Positions 11,083-22,440 of a stretch of 64,000 nucleotides of DNA are shown piece after piece (position 1 is the stretch's first letter; each line of letters opens with the position of its first letter). The DNA is from Imbricaverruca yamaguchii (Eukaryota > Arthropoda > Thecostraca > Neoverrucidae). The notes below the pieces were generated by a model. That model made no database searches. It was not told the origin of the DNA and saw only the letters and a list, made by a program, of their open reading frames with translations. Where the stretch lies: positions 4,255,001 through 4,319,000 of the forward strand of contig JAOTOL010001656.1 in the NCBI GenBank assembly GCA_034440575.1. The letters run 5' to 3'. Both the position numbers and the translations under genes were made by a program.

Positions 11083-11597
11083 TCACTGCCGACGGAAGCG
11101 CAAACTCGACTCCCTCAAAGGGTAATGTCTCGCTAAGTAAAGCCGAATAGCTTCTCTAGCGTCCCTTGCGCCACGCTCGTACGTCGCAGTGTGAGATCGG
11201 ATGCTTGGCTGGGGGTATTCACGTGTAACTTCGACACCAGGCAGCCAGACGTCGTTGAACCTCTCCCTCTGTGATTCACAAAAAATTATGAAGTATGCAG
11301 GATGCAGTTACAATAAGTGGCACGTGCGAGACATCGGCGTCGATACACTTCTGCAACTTCCGCCACCGCCCTTTCAGGCGCCCGAAGGAGCATTCTATCA
11401 CCATGCGCCCAGCGCTAAGGTATACATTAAAAGATTCTTCTTCGGCTTCCAGGCGCTCCTGCTCAGCAGTCAGATCCCGGGTTCTCGCAGAAGCCACAGC
11501 CTGGGCGTAGGGCTTCATGAGCCATGGTTGCAGCGGGTATGCAGGGTCACCGAGCAGGCTGAGCTGAACTGGTACGCCTTCTATCATTCTAAGTTCC
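11083..11597 (-). pseudogene. PIF/Harbinger transposase, last exon, with one frameshift
   Basis: This exon encodes the C-terminal half of a DDE transposase. Reading on the minus strand from an acceptor TTTTTTGCAG, it gives ELRMIEGVPVQLSLLGDPAY and then PLQPWLMKPY. The GD-AYPL-PWLMKPY block contains the second catalytic Asp. It then reaches FGRLKGRWRKL preceded by Glu (ECSFGRLKGRW), the third catalytic residue, and LIVTASCILHNF. A run of six T/A at about 11286-11291 shifts the frame immediately after HNF. One base fewer restores the usual downstream CESQ-RERFNDVW segment and a stop at 11085-11083. The single homopolymer shift could be a sequencing error or a real inactivation. The gene is convergent with the Myb-like gene. 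Confidence 0.85.
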
Positions 11598-13176
11598 TGC
11601 AAAAAATGACAGAAACCTTATATGGATCAAAGCGTGCAAAGGTACACACTAAAAGTACGAATGAAAAATTAATCACACCAAGCGAACTGTAACCATTCGG
11701 GTCACAAAATTATAAGGGTCCATAAAATTGTCCTTAACAAGATTACATATTTTTTTTACATACTTCCTGGTGCATGAGGGTGCTGTGAAGTCCAGCCACA
11801 AAGAGTAAGCATCACTGGGAAGGAGGTACCTCAGGCCACGGGAAGTGGTCGCCAGCGCAGTCAGTGTTCGGCCCACAAGGACCCAGACCCTGGGCGCGAA
11901 AATGATTAAATACATGCGGAAACACGCTATGGCCCAAATAAAAAACAGCTTTTAAGCCAAGAACTTCTCCAGTGACATTCCCTACATTTACCGTAAATGG
12001 GCAGAAATGTAGGTAAGCAAATAATTTAGATACCAACCTACATCACCACATAACTTAGCAGATTGCATCCATGTAGCCAGGAGCATGTGGATACATTCTA
12101 CAATTGCCACATTTATGAGTAAGGAGGATCAAGTTGTCATTTGGGACGTGGCTTCCTGAAAGAAATGAAAATGGTAGTTTTAATCAACTTCAGGTACAGG
12201 TCTTTCACAAGTCAAAGGTTCAGGTCACCAGGGGTTGCTGAAGTCATCTGTGATTAGCTTAGGTTTGAATACAACATTTATTGCATTTTAACACCATGCT
12301 GTTGATTTTGCTATAGGTACTGGAAAGTGTGGCATCCTTGATCATTACCATTCTTTGCAATAAAAATGAGAATAATCCAATATGTTTGGAAACTCAAAAT
12401 AAAAGGGCCACCATCAAAGAGGTTTCAGTTTTGAAGTGGTTGTTGTTCCTGCCTATTTACCTCCCACTCTCACTGGTTGGTTGTTTTGTCAGGGTATCAA
12501 TTCCTGTCCAGAAACCAACACAATCCATAGTTTATCCTGTTGATATGTACCTATATAGGCAATTGTCTATAGAAGAAGCCCCTGAGTAATTGAGTGCAAA
12601 TAAGAAAAACGCAAGGACTGGGCTCGTTGAAGCTTCCTTGGCAACTAACATTTCTTTGATAAATCACATGTCAAAAAGATATTCACTGCTTGAAACTATA
12701 TCATGGTGATAGTATTGGCACAACAGATGATGTAGACTCATTCAGTAATAAAACCTAGGTGATCCAAATCAATATGTTTCAGGTGATCCAACATCAGGCT
12801 AGGTTAGGTTTCTTTTTAAATCTTACATCATGCTTTAGTATCTTCACTTCCAAAAGATTATATTTGTCTGCACATTTTCAATATTTCAAGGAAGTGGGAA
12901 TAGTGGGAGTGGGAATTGCATTGTCATAAGTGTGCATTTGTCCTTCAGGTTATTTGAATGGCCTCAATGTTATTTTCTTGAAGTTATTGCTTCTTGAAAT
13001 TTAAGTATTCTAACCTGAATTGTTTATATCTAGAGGTGTTCTCATCCACCAAATGGTCATCAAATGCATTGAAAGCACACCAGAAAGCAGAACGAAACAC
13101 TTTAAGCCAAAAGTTTCCCAGTAGCGTTCTATACGTTCACCGTAAATGGGCAGAATTGTAGCTAGGCATATAATTA
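11598..13176 (-). other. Middle of the transposase gene: introns and unresolved exon(s)
   Basis: I could not place the exon that should carry the first catalytic Asp. Two segments, 11945-12045 and 13095-13200, are diverged copies of each other: both contain TTTAAGCCAA, ACCGTAAATGGGCAGAA and ATACCAACCT(A/G)CATCAC. A piece of the gene or its intron has therefore been duplicated. Minus strand 12158-12130 has an acceptor-like TTTCTTTCAG followed by GSHVP-like codons that could be a remnant of the first Asp block, but this is weak. Confidence 0.4.
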
Positions 13177-13540
13177 AGGTACCAACCTGCATCACTTCCT
13201 GATGGAACCACAGCTTGCGAACCCTTGGCAGGCGCCACCTCCTTCCTCCATACAGCAGCTGACTTTGAGAGAGCTGAAGATCCACAAGATGATTCATGAT
13301 GCGCCGCCTGCTCCTGCGCAAGTGCCTGAAGGCTCGATAATCCAAGTTTGCGGTTCCTTCCGTCGTACCTTCCATGAATACCGTAAAGCTCTTCTGGCAT
13401 TCAATTAGGTGCTGACCACAAACCCAAACCATGAATGCAGCTTGGGCCACTTGCAATCCTGCTTCAACATCCATCTCCGCATCAGCTAGATACCTGTCGT
13501 TCTCGTCAATGCTCTTGCCACCAAAATCCATCGAATTCAC
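13177..13540 (-). CDS. Putative N-terminal exon of the Harbinger transposase
   Basis: A minus-strand frame begins MNSMDFGGKSIDENDRYLAD, runs through YRAFRHLRRSRRRIMNHL and ends near HQEVMQ, where a donor-like GTTGGT follows. It lies directly inside the right terminal repeat and upstream of the transposase C-terminal exon on the same strand, where the transposase N-terminus is expected. The basic RRSRRR stretch fits such a protein, but I do not see a diagnostic motif. Assignment rests on position and orientation; the start codon choice is uncertain because the frame is open a little upstream. Confidence 0.45.
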
Positions 13541-13803
13541 AGATTCGCTGGCCCCCTACCTTTCCACCCAACAACCTCTAACTACTTGGATCACTGATGA
13601 TACTTTTTGCTGTATGCGCCGTTTCTCGAAGCAGGTGCGTCAGAAGCGCAAAAAATGCGCCAAATATTCGAAAGTTTTCACCACATCGAGTCAGCCGACA
13701 AATCGCATAAATCCGATTGGGTGGCTGCTTTGCTCTTGTAAACGGGCCGCGCGATCGGAACTTTTGCGAATCGACCGGATCAGAAATTTTCGATTACGGC
13801 TGA

Positions 13804-13825
13804 GCTGCTCATGTAAACGGGGTAA
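13804..13825 (-). repeat. Right terminal inverted repeat of the Harbinger element
   Basis: Exact reverse complement of 4352-4373; it ends GGGGTAA and is followed by ATAAAC. The Penelope-like inverted-repeat arm starts only about 45 bp further on. Confidence 0.93.
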
Positions 13826-13870
13826 ATAAACGTAGGATAGATGCTATATTGCATGTAAGATTCAAATACT

Positions 13871-14087
13871 GGTTGATAAATGTACAACGATCCGATGATG
13901 CACCTTCCTAAAAAACGACCCAAGGAAAGTAAATGTTCTGTTCGTAAACCTAAATGAGCGGAATGCTAAGTTTGTGATCCGACTGTCTACTTTGATGTTT
14001 GATTTGCCCTTCAGAAAGGTGCCACACCGAAACGTTAGGTATTTATATAGTAACATTTGGATATAAAATGAAATGCTACACATAAAT
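13871..14087 (+). repeat. Left inverted arm with hammerhead-like motif
   Basis: Contains TTCAGAAA, the hairpin GGTG-CCA-CACC, then GAAACGTT at 14010-14036. This order (CUnnnGA-like box, stem II hairpin, GAAAC box) is that of a hammerhead ribozyme core, although the first box is not canonical CUGAUGA and no convincing cleavage triplet with stem III is visible. Downstream, AAATGCTACACAT recurs three times (about 14068-14120). Confidence 0.6.
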
Positions 14088-14504
14088 GCTACACATTTAT
14101 TTATGAAATGCTACACATTCTATACGGATAAAAATTGTCCCAGCGGTGAATGATATTACAATAGCGTGACGTTGAAGTCCGAGCTCTTGGTCGGGGTGCG
14201 TCTTGGGTGCGCTCGAATCGGGAATAGTTTCATCACGAAGCAATACAGTGCGCTACCCACGAGTCAAGTGCAACGATGCAACCAGGATTCTCCTAAGGGG
14301 GTGGACCGGTAAAAACAAAATGTGAAAGAACAGAAAGCTTTCGGCGGGCGAAATGCACCGAAAACATTGGGTTGTTCGTCGCGAAAAATGTCAAAATGTC
14401 TCGATTGATATTGTGTATGTTTGGATTCTTAGCCTGGGGAGGTGGACCATCTTTGGCTGCACCTCTGCTTAAGTAACAATGCAGGGAATGTGATGTTCAC
14501 GATT

Positions 14505-14570
14505 TCACAATTTGTTGCAACAATTTGTTGTTGCAACAATTTACTACAACAATTTGTTGCAGTAGTATCT
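14505..14570. repeat. Short palindromic repeat of CAACAATTTGTTG
   Basis: The self-complementary phrase CAACAATTTGTTG and its part CAACAATTT recur within 60 bp. Adjacent CGCACATGAGATA and CCACGTGAGATAAT form another imperfect pair. It lies in the interior of the inverted-arm element; no function is apparent. Confidence 0.6.
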
Positions 14571-16221
14571 CGCACATGAGATAGTGTCATCCACGTGAGA
14601 TAATGATGTATATCTTACTGTATGTTTCTGACCGCAAATGTTAACGAGCATGCCGATGGGATTCTGAAATCAACTGGTGAGATGATAAGAATTTTACCCA
14701 GTTGATTTGGGTGGGAAAAATGATAATCCCATGTTTCGCTTCGGCGATCCGCGGAACGGAAAGGAACATCTTTAACATGCGGGTCAAAGTGCATGTCTGC
14801 TTTTTGCGTGCAGAATATAATTGTCCTTTACACGTCAGAAAGTACGAATATTCTTGGGTTGCGTAGGTTTGCAAAACCGAGTTTTAACGAAATGTATTAA
14901 TGTCACAGTTGATGTTAATCGTACTGTGCAATTGCCTATATTATACAAAGCTGGAGTGCAATAACCTTTATATCATGCAGTGCCTAAGCACTGACATGCA
15001 GAGGCAGTCTCTTTGCTATTTATCCCCCACAACTGTACGGACGGTTAAATTGGAAAACACAAAACACACGTGAAAACCGACATGGGAGACATATCTGCAA
15101 AAAACCTTAGGGGGCGGTTGAAGACCCCCCGAGACGGGACGGGTTGATATACCGATCGTGAGTGGAGCATTTTATGCCAATTACGAGCAGAAGGCGATTG
15201 GTTTAAACATGATGTATAAGTCATTCATGGTTTAATATACTGTAAAACATACACGGGTTAGCTGATTTTGTGTACTTCTTGTGATATAATTATTTTACCG
15301 CACGCCGCAACTAACTATAAGGATGGAAAGCTAACTCGCTGAGTCTTCGAATGTTTTCATGCAGCAGGTCAACCGAGGCCCTATAATTACGCCAGTTAGA
15401 AGATGGTATTGACAAAAAAGGACATGTATCGGGCGGTTATGTCAGATACCTTTGCTGGATAATGAAATGAACAAAATTCCCTTTCTCATACCGTCAAAAT
15501 ACAATTGCGTGGTACGTGGCCTGTTCTAGAATGGAGAACAATAGCGTGAAAAATGTTATTCTGCGCTCTCACTCGGCATCATCCATTTGGTCGTTTTACA
15601 TATATTACATTTTTAAAATTACGTTTCGCAATGTCATTCATTCCCACATGTTATTTGTATGTTCGTGGCTTTTGTAATTAAGAGCCTAAACAGTGCAGTG
15701 GTAGGTTGCTTATGTAGCCCATTTATTGAAGTTAAGCATCCGATGGTATGATAAATATCTCACTAAACGTGTGCTGTAGATTGCATTCTACCGTCTTATT
15801 CTAAAACCTGTTTTACACGCGACCTTCCGTCTCGTGCGAAGTCATTTTTTTATAACTTGACATAATAATTTTCCGAGCACCGTTTAGTGGTATATAAAGC
15901 TGTCATGGAGGGCTTCCTGAGTTTCTGTTGAAGTGGAAAAACGGTGTGTGATTGAAAACTCCCCATTGTGAAGCATCATAGCGTTTTCCTGGTCGGTATG
16001 CTTCCTTGTCACGTCACTCACCTTTCAGCAGAATACGTCATAGTCTTTAGCCGCTCTCACTATACTCGGATGGCTAAGAACGATGGTGGACTTTCTCAAC
16101 GGTGTCGGTTTCCAAACTCGGAAAATCCTCCAGTTCTTTGGTGGTGGACTATGAATCCGTCGTCACGCTATTGTAATATTGCTCAGCAGTGAGACAATTT
16201 GGATCCGTACATAATGGTTGT

Positions 16222-16437
16222 TATATGTAGTGCTTCACTATATCTCCAAGTGTTACTTTATGAATACCAAACGTTTCGGTGTGGCACCTTTCTGAAGAAA
16301 AATCAAACATCAATGTAGACAGTCAAGCCATAATCCTAGCAGTCCGCTCATTCGGGTTTATGAACTGAACATTTACTTTTATTAGTTCGTTCTTTTTTAG
16401 AAAGGTGCATCATTGAATCGTTGCACATATATTAACC
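16222..16437 (-). repeat. Right inverted arm with hammerhead-like motif
   Basis: Minus-strand copy of the arm at 13871-14087, with the same TTCAGAAAGGTGCCACACCG then AAACGTTTGG at about 16297-16268. The hairpin GGTG-CCA-CACC and the GAAAC box are identical in both arms while surrounding bases differ, so the hairpin may have been under constraint in the source element. Confidence 0.6.
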
Positions 16438-19400
16438 TACATTGGAGTCTTACATGCCATACAACATACAACGTCCATTATATGTTTAGTGCTATACTAT
16501 TACATGCAGAAAATATAATTCGTTATTTATTTGCATGTCAACCAATTTTTATACTCTTCATATGACATCGTGCTAATTCGAGACCTCCCTTCAGCAATGT
16601 GTACATTTTCACACAACGTTCTGTTCTTAGTTGGTTGTTCGATGTGAACTGTGAATCAACGCAATGATGAGTGCAATGCGTTGACCTTTTCCAAGTAATT
16701 GATGTTGATGTTAGTGCGTCTCTCTTCCTTATAGCCATCGCCTCATCCAACCCAGTAGCTTTCTCTTTTCACGTTATCATACTTATATCCCATTTTTATG
16801 GCCGAGTGTTCATCATTCCTTTGCTTTTCATCTTCCTGGTTACGTTCTGCTATCGCCTCATAATTACCTCCCTCATTTCTGTACCCGTTCGCCTGCGTCC
16901 GTTACCCAGAGTTCTTCATCTCTTGGGAGGGGGTCCAACCCCTCTAACACTAATACACGGTCCAATGTCACCATTAAATGTACACACACAAACACACACA
17001 CACACACACATTCACACATACACAGACACACACATATATATCGTATATATATACATATATATCGTATCATCATAATATATCATATATACCATGGGGTGTT
17101 ATGCACTAAAGACTCCAATGTTGTCTTGAACGCATCAGGCCTGGCATTGTTGTGTCTCCCTGACGTTTAATTCGATGATCAACCTCTGATATATTCTCAC
17201 CCTCTGACGATCAACCTTCATTCCTTATCCTCACGAATGGAGGTCCAGTTGCATTCATATCGTCCTCCCTTCGTCCCAGGATCATCGCCATGCCTCGTCC
17301 CACTTACCACGGCAGTAAAAGCTATCCATACTGTGACGAAACACGATTTGTTCTCTGAATAGTTTCTTTTCATGTCATGACGAAGGGAGCTGCAAAATAC
17401 ACCAGTGGTGTTCGCAGAGCCATTCCAGCTGCTGGCCACATGATCCTGCTACGACAGACGTATACTGGTACGGCGATAACGCACGGCCACCACCTGGTCA
17501 GAGTACGCTCGGCTTCTATTTGAATCTCGCCGCACTGGTATGTCAGTTGCCACGGCGAGGTGTGACAAAACCGGCGCGAACGAGACAAAAACGACGCGGG
17601 CGACGCCGACGCCGAACCGCACGGACCGGGCGCCCGCAGTTTATTACCTCTTTTTTTGGCGGTGCTGCCAAGTGAGCTGGCGATTTCGGCGGGTCGTACA
17701 TCACGGCTAGCGTGACCATGGTGCGTCGGACAGCGGCGGAACACCGCTGCCCGGCCCGTTCGGTGGCACCTCGAGAATTTCGGCACAATTTATCGGAAGG
17801 ACAGCGCCGGTTTTCCTGGAATTTGTGCTTGAATTGTTAGGCCCTGTCAGGGCCACGTTGTGTTTGACTTCGAAGAAGTCATCGGCACCGTTGGTCATGG
17901 TGGACTTAGTGAACAGGAATGAGCATGACACGCTGGTACTCGTCCGGCCGGTTATAAATGGTATGCATGGGAGTTAATTGAAAAGCGAGTGGGATCACCA
18001 CGTGTACAGCCGACGTCTTCTGCTTAAAAGTCGCATGACCTTTCAGTGCGTGGAGCGCGAACTGTTCCTACTCAAAATTACCTGATGAATTTCTCGAAAT
18101 TCGGTCACGAGTCTTGGCCTATAAAATACCAGTCACAGTGCATGAACTCAGATTAAAATTTGCTATGTTCAGAGGTGTACGTGGAGGGGAAGGATGCAGT
18201 GTTTAGAAAACACAGATAATTCGTTGTGACAAGTCCGGCATGCATGAACATTGTGTTAAGTGAATGTAATTAGAAGAAGCACTAAAATTATATTTCACAG
18301 CTAACTCATGATCCATGTCAGTCGGTCATAGTTGATGACGAGACACCAGCCGCAACTGAGGAAGCAGGTAAGATGATTTAGTCGGAACCACTAACCCGCG
18401 GAAAAAGCCTGCTTCAGCACAACGAAAAGGACGTGAGAGATAGGTGACGCAGTTGCACTAATGGAGTGCATCATGTATCAACAATGCTAAATGATAACGA
18501 CGCTAGACCTTAACATACGTTACATCCTCAGAATCGACTGAGGAGCCTAGTGCATAGGTCAAGCATATTCAAAGCATTGTTTGATGCCCAAACCGTCATC
18601 CGGGCGTGTCATTTCAAAGCCAAGTCATTTCAAATACAGATATTGCGTAGTATTTTGTATTACAAAACAGCAGCGTGGTTTTTCGTTTCATCCATGCTAA
18701 TGCAGGAACAATTATCTCCACTGTGACTTTCGCTACCAGCTGCCGGATACAAATATTTATCTATAACAGTAGCCAGCAATAGCAATAGCCATTGGCACGG
18801 CAGGAACTCCCACCCGTAAATGTCTAAACGTATTGGATCGGTGTAATAACCCACGATGTTATGACCGTAGAAAACCGTTGTTTATCTCCACCAAGGGCAA
18901 GTAAGGTTGGTCGACCGCCTTTGTCTGGATTAAACAGAAAGATAATACATTGGAACAGCAGATGCTGGGCTTCCACGTAGCTGAAGTGACAATTGTGTCC
19001 CTAAAAAATAAGAACAGAAAGAATATTGAGGCTCCAGAAACAAACTTACCCACATCCGATTTGATACTTTCACATCGGGCTTTGTACGTGACCGGAGAGA
19101 GAGGACAGTCAGTTTACGTCTCCATCAAGAAAATCTCTTCTCCGCCTCTGGGATCGGACACCACTTGGAAGGTGGCGACGCCATTGCTCCTCACCACAAA
19201 TGCAACGTGAGCTTCGCATACAGGCTTGCAGATAAATTACGACATGTTCAGAGACTCGACATCAAACAACCACTTCATATTACTCTCGTGTCGTCGTATT
19301 TTGTTCAGCACGGTAATCCAAGTGCATCGCCGAAGGTGTCGAACTCTAGAAGCAATGCTGTCAAGTAGGTCAAACGAGAAAAGAAACCGTTGCGTCACAA

Positions 19401-19866
19401 CGCGCTTGCGGCGTTCTTGTGCGCTGCATAACTGCACCGTGGCGTCGAGCCGAGCTGTTTTTGTGCTGGAGAAGTGAGCGCGTTAGACGTTGTGCAGATT
19501 GTGTTATTCTCCCCACCAGGCCAGAAAAATTGACGACGGTACGGAGCACTACGTTTATTGCCAATTATTGCTTGATGGACGGCAAAAATAAGCTATAATT
19601 TTGGAGCATAATTGACCGTAATTGGTTATTCACAGCGCCACAACCGTAATATCGCCACGAGGATGGGATCGGTGGAAACGCACGTGATCTCTAGCTTATG
19701 CGTGGGCTGTAAGGGCGCCATGGTTTGCGAGTGCGTGTCAGTGGTGCTGCGGAGAGGCAGAGCCACGGCGCTCGTTGGCGGCTGTTTACCGTCGGTCCGT
19801 CACACGGCCGAAGTAGACTGGGCTTATATATGACACTGAATCAAGGTGAGGCCGGGGTTGGTGCGC
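16438..19866. other. No gene recognised; includes a (CA)n/(TA)n microsatellite
   Basis: A CA repeat at 16981-17032 passes into ATATATCG/TATATA repeats to about 17085. A GC-rich, CpG-rich patch lies around 17540-17800 (with CGACGCCGACGCCGA) but its frames are not recognisable proteins. The remaining frames are short and without known motifs. Confidence 0.5.
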
Positions 19867-20345
19867 GCCGAGCGGCGTTTGTGGCGCGCGGTGAGAGATG
19901 CAGGTGCCCGGTGATACTGAGCGGCGTTTGTGGCGCGCGGCGAGAGATGCAGGTGCCCGGTGATACTGAGCGGCGTTTGTGGCGCGCGGCAAGAGATGCA
20001 GGTGCCCGGTGATACTGAGCGGCGTTTGTGGCGCGCGGCGAGAGATGCAGGTGCCCGGTGATACTGAACGGCGTTTGTGGCGCGCGGCGAGAGATGCAGG
20101 TGCCCGGTGATACTGAGCGGCGTTTGTGGCGCGCGGCGAGAGATGCAGGTGCCCGGTGATACTGAATGGCGTTTGTGGCACGCGGCAAGAGATGCAGGTT
20201 CCCGGAGATACTGAGCGGTGTTTGTGGCGCACGGCGAGATATCCAGGTACTCGGAGAGACTGAATGGCATTTGTGGCGCGCGGCGAGAGATACAGGTACT
20301 CGGAGAGACTGAGTAGCGCTTGTGGCGTATGGCGAGAGATCCAGG
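19867..20345. repeat. 49-bp minisatellite, about 9-10 units
   Basis: The unit is GAGCGGCGTTTGTGGCGCGC followed by GGCGAGAGATGCAGGTGCCC and GGTGATACT. Units at the right end are more diverged (ACTCGGAGAGACTGA in place of CCCGGTGATACTGA), so the array decays rightward. Because 49 is not a multiple of three, a frame passes through all three phases every 147 bp; the three long minus-strand frames (148-222 codons) are all read-throughs of the repeat. Confidence 0.95.
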
Positions 20346-21999
20346 TGCTCGAGGAAGCTTTGATTTGCATACAACATGCTTCGTTCATCGAGCAGAAACA
20401 CAATGACAATAAAAGGCTTTCTTTGGAACTTGGTAGTGTACACAAAGATCGCACTACACAGCGCCGTGCAAGCTATGCCACTCCACGTTGACAGAGTTGT
20501 AGGATACTACATAGTTGACACAGAGTCATATTACATGGAAGCATTTTAGTGATGATTTTGCGGTGGAAATCCTAGCGCGTGGCAATGTACGCATTGCAGC
20601 TCAGCTGGGTGGACAATTTCAGGTGCATCTATCCTGATATCTATCCAATCCAACATCTGTCCATTAATATCAACAAACACTGCAACTAGCAAAGACAAGC
20701 CATGCCTGCCGGCTGCCAAGCGTGCAATATACGAAGGGCCAGGCAATTCGCCTCTACCCACGTCATCGCACCTTGAGCGCGCTGCTCCCTGATACGCCCA
20801 TCACGCGATGACGTGGCCAAGGTGAAGTATGTCGATATTTTTCGTACGCAGCCGTGCCAACTCTGCGTATCTGCACGAAACCGCCCTGCACCTAAATGTG
20901 CAACTACCGTGTGAACGAGAACAGCTGTAATTATCCTCGCTCATTAAGCTTATTTGAAGCCCCTCCATTTCCAGTGGAACAATGCGCGGCCACATGCAAT
21001 AGCCATCCGAACACATCCATCTCAGTATCCATCTTCCCTGTTGACTCACTGTTCATTACATCCACGTTCATGCAGCTGACTCATGATCACGCCCATTGGT
21101 ATACCATGCGCCATGATATGACATACGCTAGTCCAACCGAAGCTGGGCAGACATTATGAAACGAGGCTTATTCTTTTGCCGCACTGCCAGTGACGCAGCC
21201 AGAATTTTCTAAAGTGGGGCCAGACCCAAAGGAAATTGTATGGAACTGAGAATGGAGTATGCTTATGGCGCGCGAAGCGAACGAAAAATCGCATGGAAAA
21301 TACAATATTTGGTCTTCCGTGGTGATAATCTCAACAATTCTTGTTTCACCTAATGCTTTTTGGTTGCTAAGGGGAGTGGGCCACCGCATGGTCTGCGCCT
21401 CTGTTCGCTCTAACGTAAAGGTGAAATCGCATACACTACTGTCACTCGATACCTCACCTTTAGCCAAAACTTAGCCAAGATCTTAGCCAAACTCAGCTTT
21501 GCTAAATCTTCATGGTTCTGCGTCAGCCGAAGATAAACCTCGTCCTCCCACAGATGTGACGATTTACCGAACCAAACACTTCCCAGATTCAAACGGCGAC
21601 TACAACAATGCTCTTTTATAATAACACTGTTGATGCCAGCCGTTGATGCCAGAATATCGGGACACATGCCAGCGGGAAGGTAATGTATCCCAGAATATCC
21701 TATTATATGCCAAATGAAATATGATATTTTCACTTCTAAGCAAAGTATCAAACCTTTTCTTGAGCACATGTAATGAAGAACTCTCTATTATCGTCCCAGA
21801 TCACGCATTACATTGATTTGCTTCCTTATAGTTGCATGCCATCTGTCGCTTACGTTCCATTTCCACGCTTATTCCCTCGATAAGGCAATGCGGCTGACTT
21901 CTAGCACATCAAGGTCAGCGACCCAAAAATCGATCATCTGGTACATTCCCAAACAATTGCACCCTCTCCACTACCTATGAAGGGTGTCGCGACATGACT
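20346..21999. other. No gene recognised
   Basis: Unique-looking sequence with only short frames on both strands. I see no recognisable domain, RNA gene or repeat. Confidence 0.5.
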
Positions 22000-22440
22000 G
22001 CAACTACATTAACTGCGAATGCCACTCTGCGCCTACACGACTACGACGCGATATTACTGCTGCACCACAAGCTTCTACCGACTTTATGAGACACGACACG
22101 ACTGCGGCTGCAAATACTTGACGCGACACTGCTGCTACGTGGCAAAATTGCGACTGCAGGAACTATGACACACGACGGCTGCAACAAAAACTATCGCCGA
22201 CTACCGCGACAATGCGACTACGGATGCATGTATTGCGACACGACAGAATTGTGCTACGTAAGGCAAAGTGACGGCTGCAGAATTGGGCCTCGGCATTATT
22301 GCTAGAGTACAAATTTCGACCGACCCTACTGCAGCTCGAAGCGAATCCAAATACTGCAACGTTACGTGCGAAACCACTGCTACGCGACAAAGTTGTAACT
22401 GCAATTACTACGAAACGACATTACTGCTACAGCAGAATAA
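22000..22440. repeat. Degenerate tandem repeat of ACGACAC..CTGC type
   Basis: Phrases such as CGACACTGCTGCTACGTGGC, CTACGCGACAAAGTTG, CGACATTACTGCTACAGCAG and TGCGACTGCAGGAACTATGA recur at irregular spacing. This looks like an old, heavily diverged tandem array with a period of some tens of bases. Boundaries are approximate. Confidence 0.55.

Larger units (their letters stand above)
4352..13825. mobile_element. PIF/Harbinger-type DNA transposon, about 9.5 kb, with two genes
   Basis: The element is bounded by perfect 22-bp terminal inverted repeats starting TTACCCCGTTTACATGAGCA (4352-4373; the inverse at 13804-13825). The subterminal motif GAAAACTTTCGAA also occurs in inverted orientation near both ends (about 4398 and about 13670). 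Inside are a Myb/SANT-like gene on + and a DDE transposase with Harbinger-type motifs on -, arranged convergently. That two-gene layout is typical of animal Harbinger elements. The flanking target duplication is unclear: TTA on the left and TAA on the right fit the TWA target preference but are not an exact direct duplication. The size is large for the superfamily because of long introns and internal duplications. Confidence 0.85.
13871..16437. mobile_element. Element with ~220-bp inverted arms carrying hammerhead-like motifs; probably Penelope-related and non-coding
   Basis: Bases 13871-14087 and the reverse complement of 16437-16222 align over their full length. Shared landmarks in order are CAACGAT, GATGATGCACCTT, AGTAAATGTTC, AATGAGCGGA, GACTGTCTAC, TTGATGTTTGATTT, TTCAGAAAGGTGCCACACCG and GAAACGTT. 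The roughly 2.1 kb between the arms has no recognisable coding frame. Penelope-like elements commonly have terminal repeats in inverted orientation with hammerhead-type motifs, and the coding Penelope element at 34 kb in this window shows the same architecture. Alternatively these are two independent insertions of one short repeat in opposite orientation. Confidence 0.6.

Noticed and set aside
19786..20454. Three long minus-strand frames (148-222 codons) of RAPQTPLSITGHLHL-type repeats
   Set aside because: They are the 49-bp minisatellite read in three phases.
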